Shown: piece by piece, positions 41,231-52,094 of the stretch
How the letters are laid out: every line of letters starts with the position of its first letter
How positions within the stretch are numbered: the first letter of the stretch is position 1
Assembly: GCA_914767935.1 (NCBI GenBank)
Contig: OU612047.1
Location: 97,499,235-97,563,234 of the forward strand
Source of the DNA: Coremacera marginata
Taxonomy: Eukaryota > Arthropoda > Insecta > Diptera > Sciomyzidae
Direction: 5' to 3'
DNA length: 64,000 nucleotides
Position numbers and translations under genes: made by a program
Notes under the pieces: generated by a model
Databases searched by the model: none
What the model saw: the letters and a program-made list of their open reading frames with translations, nothing else
What the model was told of the DNA's origin: nothing

Positions 41231-42230
41231 CAGGCCCGTAGCCAGGATTAACGCGAGGGTGGGGGGGGGGGGGGCTTTCATAAAAAATATATCGATATTT
41301 TTTGATATAGATGAATCAAAGGAATTTAGTGTGAAACTTTAATGAATTTTTAATAAAACTTACTATTATTTAATTTTATATGTTAATAATACATTGTATT
41401 AATACAATCATTTAAGCGGTACTCGCCCATAGAACTTCTAAAAATATATTTTAAATATCAATTGCACTCCTTCACCTATCACCACACTTTCCTAATATTT
41501 GCACCAGCATCCGCTGCTGAATTCTGATTTAATTTATTCCTATGGTTGTGTTACCAGAGCAAGGTAAAATTCTTGCATATTGCTTAATTAAAATTTTGAT
41601 CGCTCCTCGTTGAACGATGGCAAAAGCCAGTTGTGCTTTGTAAATAGTAGTTCCATGTTGTAAATTCTTGCACCAAGGAAAGTTATATAAACAGTAATTT
41701 TGTAAAAATTTTTCACAGTATTAGAAATGCGACCTACAATGCAAATTCCTTTTAAACCATATTTTCGTAAGCGTCTTCGTAAGCCGCTATCGGGCTAATA
41801 TTTTGTGTAAAGCAAGGTTGCACTATAAGCCACTTGTTAACTACTAGAAAAATTACCACAATAAGAACACTAACATTTTCTTATAAGTAAATCCGTCACC
41901 AACTCCTAAACTTTAACAGATCACTTAGCAAAATTTTTATATTTAAATTACTTTTTCGACAACATTGAAAACGTTTAAAAATTTTATTTTTAAAAATTTG
42001 TGTTGTCCGAAGAGCTTGAGATCCCGCCTCAGTGCTGAAAAAAACGCAAAACTTACAATAAGCTCCGTTTCTCAATTTGGAGTAAGCTAACTAATGCCAA
42101 CGGCTCAACCAAGACTGCTTAAATCGTAGATAACGCCACTGACACCAGATAAACCACTGACAGGAAAATTAAAAGATGGGGGGGTATTTTAAATGTTTTA
42201 AAAACTTGAAATGAAATGAAATTGCAAATA

Positions 42231-42235
42231 CCGTT
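42231..42235. repeat. BEL target site duplication (left copy)
   Basis: CCGTT at 42231-42235 is repeated at 51120-51124, directly outside the two LTRs. A 5-bp duplication is usual for BEL/Pao. Confidence 0.88.
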
Positions 42236-42813
42236 TGTTTAAACCCGCGCTTGGATTTATTTTAGTTTGGTTATAGACCCAAGCACATAATCTTGGACTA
42301 TGGTTTTAAGTTTGTTGTCACAAACAGCACTTGAACTGTTTGTGGAGCTGGAAAGTTTTGATTATAAGAAACACTCGGTTTGATTGTAAAACACGTACTC
42401 TCTTTTATTAAAGTCTTTTCGCCCTTTTATAGGCGAAAATCATTACAATATACAGTAAATATTAACAAATAAAATCGATGAAATATGTAAAAATTCATAA
42501 ACAAAATTGACTTAAAATATAAGTGCATATTTCTGTATGCACAAAAAATAACCTTGGCCATGAGTTGAGTCGTCAGCATATTTGACGAGCATACGAAAAT
42601 AAGCAAAACAAAAGAGTCATATTTCTATGCTCTGGTTGAACTGTTTTTTGTTCTTACTTTATTACGTTGAGTTTACTCGCGTTCAAGACCAAGGTTGTTT
42701 TTTCGATGGAAATGTACTGATTCAAAACCTTGAAATGCACGATTCTCTGACCATGAAAATTGTTTCTTCATAGCCAGGAAAACGTGCGAGTTCAGTGGCC
42801 CTGAACCCGTACA
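42236..42813 (-). repeat. BEL 3' LTR
   Basis: 578 bp. On the + strand it begins TGTTTAAACCC and ends CCCGTACA, i.e. TGTACGGG...AAACA on the element strand. It is nearly identical to 50538-51119 but lacks a 4-bp AATA repeat unit found there. Confidence 0.93.
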
Positions 42814-42824
42814 TTCTCCCCCTT
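42814..42824 (-). other. BEL polypurine tract
   Basis: Minus-strand AAGGGGGAGAA lies directly before the 3' LTR start TGTACGGG, where plus-strand DNA synthesis is primed. Confidence 0.8.
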
Positions 42825-42861
42825 GTGAGATCTAAAGTTATAAAGATCTCACTTAGTTGAA

Positions 42862-44640
42862 TTATGTCGCGGTGACCACAAAATCTGATGTTGTTGATCT
42901 CTGGCGTGGTAATGGTTGCGGACATCGTGTTTCTGTCAACTGGAGTTGGTGGTTTTTTGATTTCTCCTTCCAAATAATATAACTTGTGATTATAATGGAC
43001 AAAACCAATGCTGTATATCCAATTGCTGAATAATGGTAGTTGAATTTCTGAAATTGTACTGGTAGATCAAGATATTTTTGGTGCGCTAATAAGCTCTGGA
43101 GTTCGGTTAGGTTTTGCAGCTGCGTATAGTATTGCTCAGTTTTCTTGCTAAGAGCATCAGGTTCCTTGGGTTTTATGACATCTATCAAATTACCTAGGCT
43201 GGTGTACGATACTTGTCGACTGCTGAAATATGTTTTTTGACCTTGTGTTGTGATAGAGTTTTGCTTAATAACACACTGTGGCTTCAGAGATAGTATGCCG
43301 GATCCCTTCAAAGTGAGTTGTTCACTTTGGCCTTCACATACAGAAGTTATTCGTGTGGGAGCGCTTACCGCATACATCCATTGGTTGTTGTTTGTCATTT
43401 GAATCCATGTTGAATTTGTCTTTAAGAGTTCTACGTTGCACTCTGGTTGGGTGTCGTTGTTGAACAGCTGTATTTCACAGGAATATATTTCAGAACCCTT
43501 GTTGTATTTTGCCTGTATATTGGTACATACGTATGATTCTGATTTTACGAGAATACAGGTATTCAGTTGGGATTTACTAATGGAGAGATATTGATCTCTA
43601 TGTGCGTTAACGGCAATAATGTCATCGCAGGGCTTGATTGCAGTTAAGCTGTTGTTGACCATAGTGGGCACTGGAAACATTTAGTAGAGTTCGAATGTTT
43701 CTTGATCGCACAGAGGTATTGAAATTTTAAAAATGACGTGGCTTTCTGTTAATTGTCCTTCCACAGTCATGAGTTTATAGAGTTGTATGCGCCCCTCATG
43801 ATCGACAGGTAGTCGCAGTGTTGGTGTCAAATAGTTCCGAATTGTTACCAATTCCTCTTGTAATTGGTTTGGTGTAAGTAACATTGGACTGATTTTTCCG
43901 TGGTGGGATTTGCTGCTGTGACTTTAAGTTGTGTGGCTAAAGAAATGAAGAATTGAAACATTTTGAATTGATAGTCCATGTCTTCAAGATCGTGCACTTG
44001 TGACCAAATCTCGTTAACCCTTGTGTCGATGTTGTCGAATTTCTTTTTAATCTCCGATTGATCTTGTTTGATGATGTTAATGGTTGCATCAAGAATCGAG
44101 GTTTGATTTTTGAGTAAGATTTGAAGATGTCCTTCATTTTCTTTGACCTTTCCGATAGTATTGACCATTTCCTCAGCATATTCGGAATCTAAAACTCCAA
44201 ATAATGAATTAGCGATATTTCCTACGATGTTTAAAGCACCTCTTTTATTTCTGTTGACTTTGAATCCATTGGTGTCTGCAGTGTTAAGTGCACTTCTTAT
44301 AGATCGGTTTATGGTAAGAAGATTATTGTCCTGTTTGAGTACGTTTTCAAGATTGTCAAAAGTTTGTACATTGGATGTGCATACACTTTTTTGAGAGTGT
44401 ACGAGTTTCGGTTCTTGACAAAGGTGCCGCAAGGCTGCTGTTCCATTCGTGAAAAACTCAGTTTCTTTCCAATAAGGGTTTAAATCATAATACACAATAA
44501 GTTGCCATTGTGTTCTAAAGGTTTTCATTGATGCAATTCCCTCGAAGTGGATGCCTAGGTAGGAGTCAAATTCATAGTTCTTGACTTCGGTTGCCAATAT
44601 AAGAGGTAGCATGATTACCGCAATTAATAATACCGATGCT
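42862..44640 (-). pseudogene. BEL envelope-like fusion protein, broken
   Basis: It begins inside the long pol frame with a signal-like hydrophobic run (VLLIAVIMLPLILATEV, about 44640-44600). Next is an ectodomain, then a furin-type site followed by a glycine/alanine-rich fusion-peptide-like start (NKRGALNIVGNIANSLFG), then coiled-coil text. This layout is that of insect errantivirus and baculovirus F-type fusion proteins, as in the roo family. A frameshift at about 43875 moves it into 43884-43681, which ends at a TAA; the same frame resumes at 43680 (Cys-rich ectodomain). It ends with a membrane anchor (GYTALVLSIIITSYIIW) and a cytoplasmic tail. One shift and one nonsense codon prevent a full product. 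Confidence 0.8.
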
Positions 44641-47600
44641 AAGGTGGGTGATGATGATCTTCGTCTCTTACGTGCTACTTCAGTGTCGTTGTCGTCGTGA
44701 TGACTAGGTGCCTTGTGATAGGTAGACCCAGTAGTAACAGGAACCTCTGCTTGGTTGTCTTCTATTGGTAGGGGAGCTAATCGATGGATTGTCCGTCTAA
44801 ATATTCCTGAAGCTGTTTTGATATCCACTACACGTACAATGTCATCTTCTCCCTTATAGGTTTTCGTGATCCGTCCAAGTGGCCATTGAAGAACCGGGGA
44901 GTTGTCTTCCTTGATGATTACCACGGTACCTTCCCTAATGTTATTAGCCTGTTCCCTCCATTTGTGTCTATATTGAAGTTCGTTAAGATAGTCACGAGAC
45001 CATCTTTGCCAAAAGTCGTGTTTGATTTGTGACACGGCTTTCCATCTGGTTCCTAAGGATGACTTCGTCTCCACTGCTCTTGCATCGACTTGTGCTGTAA
45101 GTGGTTCGCCGATCAAAAAATGTCCAGGAGGAAGTGCACTTAAATCATTAGGATCGTTTGACATGGGGCTGATTGGTCTCGAGTTTAGTATTGCCTCGAT
45201 CTCCACTGCAATGGTTTCGAGTTCTTCGTATGTGAGAGATGCCGATGCGACACTTCTTTGGAGCAGATTTTTTGCTGATTTTACGGCTGCTTCCCACAGT
45301 CCTCCAAAGTGAGGAGCCCTGGGAGGAATGAAGTGAAAATGTATTCCTTTTCTATTGCACGTGTTCATTATCTTTTCTTGCGCGTTGGCTGAATGAATTG
45401 CTGGTGATAACTCATCAAGTTGGTTTTTTGCTCCAACAAAGTTGGTTGCGTTGTCACTGTAGAGGTTTTGACAGTGCCCCCTTCGAGCGATGAACCTTTT
45501 AAGGGCTCCGATAAATGCGTCAGTTGACAGGTCGCTTACAATTTCCAAATGAACTGCTTTTGTGGCGAAGCAGCAGAATATAGCCAAATATGCTTTTGTT
45601 GGTCTCTTCCCGAGTAGTTTGTAGTGCACCCAAAGTGGTCCACAATAATCTACACCAGCGTTGATAAATGGCCGTGCTGGCGTAACTCTCGTTGCTGGTA
45701 AGTTTCCCATGATTTGCTGTACCAGTTGTGGCCGCGTCCTGTAACATCGGACACAGTGGTGAACTATTGATCTTGCCATACTTGCTGCTTTCACAGGCCA
45801 AAACCGTTGTTTAGTATGCGCCACTAATGCGGTTGGACCACAATGCATGTGATCTTCGTGTATAGATTGCATTATTAACTTTGTTATCGGATCATTATAC
45901 GGTAGAAACATTTCGTGTTTAGTTTCGTATGGTAATGTGGATGCATTTAGTCGGCCGCCGACTCTCAAAATGCCGTCGTCGTCTAAAAATGGCTTAAGGC
46001 TGTGTATTGCACTGTTTTTGCTCACGACACCATATTTCTTTAAAGCTAGCATTTCTGTACTAAAATCGGCCGTTTGCACAGTTCGTATAATCGCCTTCAG
46101 TGACTTATCCAATTCTAAAGGTGTTAGTACCCATGAGGCTTGGTGGGATGGCATTGTGCCTCGTGCACGCTCTCCAAAGCGAATCAAGTAGCCTACAACT
46201 TGCTGAAGTTTCTTAAATGAGTTACCATGATTGATTAAATAGATCATGGTTTCTGCGTCATTTCTGGCTGTAATTAAAGCCTTTGGTGCTTTTCTTTTGC
46301 CTTCTTCTGTTATTTGTGGACTATTATTGCAGAATGGTTGTGGCCAAATTGATTCGTTTCCATGTAGTAAAAATGGCCCATAAAAACATAGGTTGCATTG
46401 CATAAAGATTCTTGGATGACAACACCTTGACAACACATCTGCTGGATTTTGTTTCGAAGTTATGTGCCGCCATTGTTGTGCTATGGAACAGTCCTGAATT
46501 TTTGCTATACGATTTGCTACGAAAACTTCGTATGATGAGGCTTCCGCATTTATCCAAGATAATACAACCTCAGAATCAGTCCAAAAATATGTGGATTCGC
46601 TACAATCTTTAATGTATAGTTGAATTCTTGTTGCAAGTTGCGCACCCACTAGGGCTGCGCATAATTCCAATCGAGCAATTGTCTGATGCTGCTGATTTAT
46701 GGGTGCGACTCTGGATTTGGCACACAGCAGTCTTGCAGCTACCCTACCGTCCTTATTGACTGAACGTAGGTATGCCACAGCCCCGTAAGCCTTCTCCGAA
46801 GCATCGGTAAAAATGTGCAACTGACTTGATTCTGGAAACTGATGATTAAATACGTGACGAGGAATTTGTTTTTCATTTAACTCTTGGAGCTGATCTCGAA
46901 ATGATATCCATTTGCTGTGTAGATCCACAGGCAGCGCCTCATCCCACGAAAGTTTTAGTTTCCATAGTTCTTGCATGAATATTTTAGCGTTGATGATAAC
47001 TGGAGCTATTATTCCCAATGGATCAAATATTCTTGCCAACTCTGAACTCACACTTCTTTTTGTGACACTTGTGTTGCTGCTAAAGATGGTTTTCGTCTTG
47101 ATGCAAAATGTATCATCCTTCGGCAGCCATGTTAATCCTAGGGTCTTAACACTGTCACGTGATTCTTCGTCAAAATCGAGATTTATTTCTTGATGATCTG
47201 CTGGAATCCCTTGCAGCAATTGCGGATGGTTAGCACACCATTTTCGCAACTCAAATCCTGCGGTACTTAAAATTGTTGTCAGTTTCCTTTGAGCCGTGAT
47301 GGCGGTGGTTAGACTATCACTTCCGAGTAAGCCATCGTCCACATAAAAATTGTTCTGCAACGCCGAGGCTCCCAGGGGGTATTTTGTGCGATTTTCTTTG
47401 GATAACTCTAACAAACATTTGATGGCAAGATATGGTGCTGCTTTGGTCCCGTAAGTCACTGTGTTTAACTGATAATATTTAATCTCTTCTTCGGGATTTT
47501 TCCTCCATATGATAACTTGATGCATCCGATCATGGGGGTTGATTAAGATCTGCCTATACATTTTCTGAATATCTGTAGTGAAAACGTATCTTGGAATTCG

Positions 47601-49106
47601 AAAGCGTAGTAAGACGGTAAACAAATCATTTTGGATGATCGGCCCTGTGTGCATTATGTCATTTAATGATAATCCTGATGATGTCTTCGCGGAAGCGTCA
47701 AAAACTACCCGTAACTTGGTACTGCTACTATCAGGTTTGCTAATACAATGGTGTGGAATAACGTAATGTGGTCTGCGCCAAATGCCTGTGCTTGATACTT
47801 CAGTCATGTGTCCCAAACTCTTATATTCTTCCATAAAGTTAGTGTAAGAAATCTTCAGTTCAGGGTTTTTTCCTAGCCGCCTTTCTATTGCCAAGAAACG
47901 ATTAAGAGCCATTTGTTTTGAATCTCCTAATGCTGCTGGATTATCCGTGAAGGGAATTTTTACCACAAATCGTCCATCGGAGTTTCTTCGAGTGTTATGA
48001 GAAAAATGCAATTCACATCGTTTTTCTGTAGCTGTGAATTGGGATTTGTGGTTTTCAACTTCTTCCAATTTCCAGAACCTTTCGATTAGTGCACTTGTAT
48101 CTTCATTAGCTTCACTAAAAATGTCACATGTAGCAGAAGTAACTTTGGTTTCTTCTACCTCGCCAGACACTACCCATCCAAATATAGTATTTTGTAAACT
48201 TGGGAGATTGTTGCTTAATTTGATTTGACCAGTTGATAGTACTTGTAAGAAAAATTCTGCACCGAGCAGCACATCTATGTTGCTAGGCTGAAAGAATGTT
48301 GGATCAGCGAGTGGTATATTGGGTGGAATATTCCATGACGACACATCTATAAATTTTGACGGCTGAGCGCTTACAATTTTTGGCAACACAAGCGCTTCCA
48401 GCCGTGCTTCGAATCCATTTATTGTGGACCGCATTGTTACGCTTATTCGTGATTTACAATAATTCTTGTTGGCTCCAATCCCTTCTAAACTGAATGAAGC
48501 GTGTTTTTGTTGGAGTCCCAGCTTCTTAACAAGTCTCTCTGTAACAAGATTTACTTGAGAGCCAGAATCCAACACTGCTCTGCATTTAAGCTCTCGACCA
48601 CTGTTTGTTATTAGTTGTATACGTATACAAACAGTGCTGAGCATAACGTATTTGTTGCAGCTAGCCTCATCTGCTGCGGATAAGCTGACTGGAATGGATC
48701 CCGTCTTGTTAGATGACGATGTGGGCGCATTTCCTGTCTTTAATATTATTGATCCTTGATTGTTGGATGTTGATAATGATGAACTGCTTGGCTTTGTTGA
48801 CATAGCCTTTTGCTGCTTGCATGATGATGATGAACGGACTGGCCTTGTTGACATAGGTTGTAGGATGTTTGATGAATACGACGGAGTCCTCATGTCGTCT
48901 TGGTTGTCGAGATGAAGTAACGTGTTGTGTGTTTTGTTACATCTTGTGCATTTTCTCGATTCGCAGTTGTTTGCAAAAGTCCCTCTTTTAAACAATTTAC
49001 GCATCGCTTGTTGGTTTTTACTATCTGAAGCCGCTCTGCTGGCTTCATGAGTAAAAAGGTCTTGCAGACAAATAATGGATGAGTTCCAGACTTGCATACA
49101 TTGCAC
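43845..49106 (-). CDS. BEL/Pao pol polyprotein (open, 1753 codons)
   Basis: Rough residue positions: zinc knuckle remnant 49-66 (CESRKCTRCNKTHNTLLHL), aspartic protease about 178-190 (AVLDSGSQVNLV), reverse transcriptase about 450-650 (RVVFDASAKTSSGLSLND; active site FYVDDGLLGS), RNase H about 790 (IFTDASEKAYGAVAYL). Integrase follows at about 1060-1350 (zinc region HCGPTALVAHTKQRFW with HHCVRCYR; core GVDYCGPL, LYSDNATNFVGA, GLWEAAVKSAKNLL), then the C-terminal WPLGRITKTYKGEDD. The frame then runs without a stop into the envelope, presumably separated by splicing in life. The annotated Met is arbitrary: the true start is the gag ATG upstream, now out of frame. Confidence 0.9.
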   Translation of the reverse strand: MQCMQVWNSSIICLQDLFTHEASRAASDSKNQQAMRKLFKRGTFANNCESRKCTRCNKTHNTLLHLDNQDDMRTPSYSSNILQPMSTRPVRSSSSCKQQKAMSTKPSSSSLSTSNNQGSIILKTGNAPTSSSNKTGSIPVSLSAADEASCNKYVMLSTVCIRIQLITNSGRELKCRAVLDSGSQVNLVTERLVKKLGLQQKHASFSLEGIGANKNYCKSRISVTMRSTINGFEARLEALVLPKIVSAQPSKFIDVSSWNIPPNIPLADPTFFQPSNIDVLLGAEFFLQVLSTGQIKLSNNLPSLQNTIFGWVVSGEVEETKVTSATCDIFSEANEDTSALIERFWKLEEVENHKSQFTATEKRCELHFSHNTRRNSDGRFVVKIPFTDNPAALGDSKQMALNRFLAIERRLGKNPELKISYTNFMEEYKSLGHMTEVSSTGIWRRPHYVIPHHCISKPDSSSTKLRVVFDASAKTSSGLSLNDIMHTGPIIQNDLFTVLLRFRIPRYVFTTDIQKMYRQILINPHDRMHQVIIWRKNPEEEIKYYQLNTVTYGTKAAPYLAIKCLLELSKENRTKYPLGASALQNNFYVDDGLLGSDSLTTAITAQRKLTTILSTAGFELRKWCANHPQLLQGIPADHQEINLDFDEESRDSVKTLGLTWLPKDDTFCIKTKTIFSSNTSVTKRSVSSELARIFDPLGIIAPVIINAKIFMQELWKLKLSWDEALPVDLHSKWISFRDQLQELNEKQIPRHVFNHQFPESSQLHIFTDASEKAYGAVAYLRSVNKDGRVAARLLCAKSRVAPINQQHQTIARLELCAALVGAQLATRIQLYIKDCSESTYFWTDSEVVLSWINAEASSYEVFVANRIAKIQDCSIAQQWRHITSKQNPADVLSRCCHPRIFMQCNLCFYGPFLLHGNESIWPQPFCNNSPQITEEGKRKAPKALITARNDAETMIYLINHGNSFKKLQQVVGYLIRFGERARGTMPSHQASWVLTPLELDKSLKAIIRTVQTADFSTEMLALKKYGVVSKNSAIHSLKPFLDDDGILRVGGRLNASTLPYETKHEMFLPYNDPITKLIMQSIHEDHMHCGPTALVAHTKQRFWPVKAASMARSIVHHCVRCYRTRPQLVQQIMGNLPATRVTPARPFINAGVDYCGPLWVHYKLLGKRPTKAYLAIFCCFATKAVHLEIVSDLSTDAFIGALKRFIARRGHCQNLYSDNATNFVGAKNQLDELSPAIHSANAQEKIMNTCNRKGIHFHFIPPRAPHFGGLWEAAVKSAKNLLQRSVASASLTYEELETIAVEIEAILNSRPISPMSNDPNDLSALPPGHFLIGEPLTAQVDARAVETKSSLGTRWKAVSQIKHDFWQRWSRDYLNELQYRHKWREQANNIREGTVVIIKEDNSPVLQWPLGRITKTYKGEDDIVRVVDIKTASGIFRRTIHRLAPLPIEDNQAEVPVTTGSTYHKAPSHHDDNDTEVARKRRRSSSPTLASVLLIAVIMLPLILATEVKNYEFDSYLGIHFEGIASMKTFRTQWQLIVYYDLNPYWKETEFFTNGTAALRHLCQEPKLVHSQKSVCTSNVQTFDNLENVLKQDNNLLTINRSIRSALNTADTNGFKVNRNKRGALNIVGNIANSLFGVLDSEYAEEMVNTIGKVKENEGHLQILLKNQTSILDATINIIKQDQSEIKKKFDNIDTRVNEIWSQVHDLEDMDYQFKMFQFFISLATQLKVTAANPTTEKSVQCYLHQTNYKRNW

Positions 49107-50436
49107 TCATATTGAGAGTATTGATTTGTCGAAATTGCTGACACACATGATCTTGCTGAACCTTGTCTGTCCTTGTGATTTACTGCTTCTAGTGATTGGA
49201 ATTGGGCTTCCAAAAAGGTCAAAAAATCCTTAATTGTTGGCAACTCCTTTGGATTTTTTAGGAATTGCTCTTACCTGATGTGTGTTGATCTATCAAGCTT
49301 CTTTACAAGTAAGTGGAGAAGCAGTAGATCCCAGGACGAAGTTGTTATTCCGAGGCCTTCCAGTGACATCAGGCACTCCTGCGTAGTGTCATGTAAATTT
49401 TTTATAGAAACAACCGATGAGGCGTTGAATTCTTGCCCCAACATCCTTTGTATTAGCGTGGAGCACAGTACTCTTTTGTTGTTATATCTTTCTCGTAACA
49501 TACCCCAAGCCAAGTCGTAATTATCTTGGGTGATTGACAGACGCCTGATTAATTTTTCAGCTTCCCCTGATAGGTTTGTTTTGAGATACCACATTTTGTG
49601 GATTTTCGGCAATGCTTGTTGGTCCACTATTTAAGAAAAAAGTTTGTAAAATTGTTGCCACTTGAGGATATCCCCATCAAATTGTGGAATGGTGACTCTT
49701 GGTGGTCTTAGTGGCTCTTCATTTGCAACGTTTTCTGGTCGTGGTACGTCAGCTGGGCGTGCAAATTGTATCCGACTAGCATATACTCGAGTTTCGCATG
49801 TTCATAATTGTAGCCAATTTCGCTTGGTTGGTCACAGTTTTCACACAAGCTTTAATTTAAAGTTTCTATTTCCAACCAAAGTCTGTTTATTTGTTGAGGA
49901 TTCGCCTCATGACATCTTGACTGGTCATCTGGATACTTCGCCAAGCCATCCAATAAACGGTTGAGTGAATTCGGCAAGGCTTGTTGTCGCCTGATCATCT
50001 TGGTAAGGTTTGTTGCTGCCGATGAATCGAATGATGGACGACTGTGAGGAGCAGCGGCTGAATCAGATCGTTGCTCTGTTGCTGTTGCTGAGGTGGAAAA
50101 GCCTACTTCTTTCCCTGTAGAATCCTTGCTTAATGTTTCTAAGCGATGGACTTCTTCTTGAATAATATTGATATAGCTGGTTGCTAAATTGTTGATTTTC
50201 TCATAGTATCCTGTGGTGAAATAGTCATGCTCCATGGGCTGATTAGTAAGTGTTCGAAGCTCACTGTCGTGTTCTTCAAACTCTTCCCAATATTTTGTGA
50301 GACGCTGCAGTCGCTCATTGAAATAACTTGTGGTCGTTTTCCTTTGTGGTGAATCCTTCTTGAAGTTTTTGATCAGATTTTGTATTTCTTCTCCAACTCC
50401 CTTTTGCACTTCCAAGGTCTGTTGGAAAGTAGCCAT
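48890..50436 (-). pseudogene. BEL/Pao gag, broken
   Basis: The start MATFQQTLEVQKGVGEEI at 50436 is followed by a coiled region (RLQRLTKYWEEFEEHDSELR) and frame loss at about 49852. The next part (49627-49271) has LPKIHKMWYLKTNLSGEAEKLI and DNYDLAWGMLRERYNNKRV, the conserved BEL gag core. Another break follows, then 49243-48890 gives LPTIKDFLTFLEAQFQSLE-like text, CNVCKSGTHPLFVCKTF and a basic end. At least three lesions separate it from pol, which in BEL elements is normally in the same frame. Gag forms the particle and binds RNA. Confidence 0.8.
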
Positions 50437-50521
50437 TTTTGAAGAAACCCAGCAGGAGTTTGTTTATTTGTTGAATAGAAGACAGGAGTTTGATTACAGT
50501 TGATTTGGTGGCGTGTGAGTC

Positions 50522-50537
50522 CACCCGGGGGCGCCAA
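50522..50537 (-). other. BEL primer binding site
   Basis: Directly inside the 5' LTR the minus strand reads TTGGCGCCCCCGGGTGG. The TGG start matches the 3' CCA of a tRNA. The tRNA identity was not determined. Confidence 0.7.
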
Positions 50538-51119
50538 TGTTTAAACCCGCGTTTGGATTTATTTTTGTTTGGTTATAGACCCAATCACATAAACTTGGAC
50601 TATGGTTTTAAGTTTGTTGTCACAAACAGCACTTGAACTGTTTGTGGAGCTGGAAAGTTTTGATTATAAGAAACACTCGGTTTGATTGTAAAACACGTAC
50701 TCTCTTTTATTAAAGTCTTTTCGCCCTTTTATAGGCGAAAATCAATACAATATACAGTAAATAAATATTAACAAATAAAATCGATGAAATATGTAAAAAT
50801 TCATAAACAAAATTGACTTAAAATATAAGTGCATATTTCTGTATGCACAAAAAATAACCTTGGCCATGAGTTGAGTCGTCAGCATATTTGACGAGCATAC
50901 GAAAATAAGCAAAACAAAAGAGTCATATTTCTATGCTCTGGTTGAACTGTTTTTTGTTCTTACTTTATTACGTTGAGTTTACTCGCGTTCAAGACCAAGG
51001 TTGTTTTTTCGATGGAAATGTACTGATTCAAAACCTTGAAATGCACGATTTTCTGACCATGAAAATTGACTCTTCATAGCCAGGAAAACGTGCGAGTTCA
51101 GTGGCCCTGAACCCGTACA
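50538..51119 (-). repeat. BEL 5' LTR
   Basis: 582 bp, same termini as the 3' LTR (TGTTTAAACCC ... CCCGTACA on the + strand). Followed by the right CCGTT target duplication at 51120-51124. A TATA-like region and AATAAA-type signals are present but were not mapped. Confidence 0.93.
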
Positions 51120-51124
51120 CCGTT

Positions 51125-52028
51125 GCTTGTACCTTTATGTACTGCTGAAGCCGAAGGCAGTTCCGATGTATCAAATGAAATTTCTATTTCTGGAACAACT
51201 TCTACAATCACACACACAAAACGCACAAATTTAGAAGTATTAACATAAAAAGTGAAATATTCTTAATAACACTACGTATACGACCGCTTTTAATATTACT
51301 GTCAATACTACCACCTCCTGCAACTGCCGGTTACAAAGCAGTTCTGGACACTTTTCACATTTTAAAGATTCTTGAACGCTTTCTACAATGGGAATACAAT
51401 ATTACGATTTAGCTAAAATTGTAGCCATCAAATAATTATTATATAAAATGGACACCGCACACATTGACCACACACCATTGTGGCAGCGCTGCACTCGGTT
51501 GGTACATCAACAAAATAGGTCTAATGTCGCTTCGACTTCGGCGGTGTCATCTTTTTTTTAAATTACTCCTATTTGATTTTGTAACATTGGATCAAAGTAT
51601 TTACGAATATCAAGAAGTCGATATTCCATAATAAGGACGGAAATTGAAAATTCCTTTAAAACAAAGATTTACTTTCCTCCTTTCTGGCCTTTTTTAATGG
51701 CGGTTTCTGCAGCTAATTAAGTGGAATCGCTTTAGTATTTCGGCACAATAAAATAATCAATAGAAAACACTTAACACAAATGGTTTAAATTTTAGAAAAC
51801 TACAATTAAGACAATTGTAAAAGGTAAATTTTTTTCCTCACTTTCATTTAATACTTTCCAACGCAATAGATTCTTAAATCGCAATTGAAGGCTCAATTGA
51901 ATGTATCAAACTTTATTCGATATCTTAAGCGTGTTGCTGTTGCAGTTTATACGGTTACTGAAGAGAAACTTAGGCGCAATAAGTATACGCATATATAAAA
52001 ATGTCTATTAATGATTATCTTTTCTTTT
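51125..52028. other. Right-hand interior of the hAT-like element
   Basis: AT-rich with no intact ORF. Short coding-like minus-strand pieces occur at 51125-51200 and around 51300-51390 (ESLKCEKCPELLCNRQL, a possible Cys pair), possibly worn transposase. The right TIR starts at about 52050. Confidence 0.4.
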
Positions 52029-52094
52029 TTATACTTTTTGGACCCTAAAGGGGGGGTTTAAACACCCAAAACCCCTCCCTTGTCTACGGGCCTG

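Larger units (their letters stand above)
42236..51119 (-). mobile_element. BEL/Pao LTR retrotransposon with envelope gene
   Basis: 8.9 kb, minus strand, complete with both LTRs (42236-42813 and 50538-51119), primer site, polypurine tract and 5-bp target duplication. Gene order is gag, pol, env. By eye the LTRs differ by about ten substitutions plus one 4-bp indel (582 against 578 bp), so insertion is fairly recent, much younger than the surrounding gypsy. gag and env carry lesions while pol is open. It sits inside the hAT-like element. Confidence 0.92.
41231..52094. mobile_element. hAT-like TIR element, host of the BEL insertion
   Basis: Left end CAGGCCCGTAGCCAGG followed by a G14 run; right end, inverted, CAGGCCCGTAGACAAGGGAGGGG. 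TIRs of this CAGGCCCGTAG plus G-run type are common in hAT-like non-autonomous elements. The flanks AATTGACG and AACTGCG (minus strand) look like an 8-bp target duplication with one substitution and one lost base. Without the BEL insert it is about 2 kb. No intact transposase is seen; a short coding-like stretch on the minus strand at 51125-51200 (EISFDTSELPSAS) might be a remnant. Confidence 0.65.

Noticed and set aside
44143..48228. Several + strand frames antisense to BEL pol
   Set aside because: Shadows of a strongly supported 1753-codon minus-strand gene.
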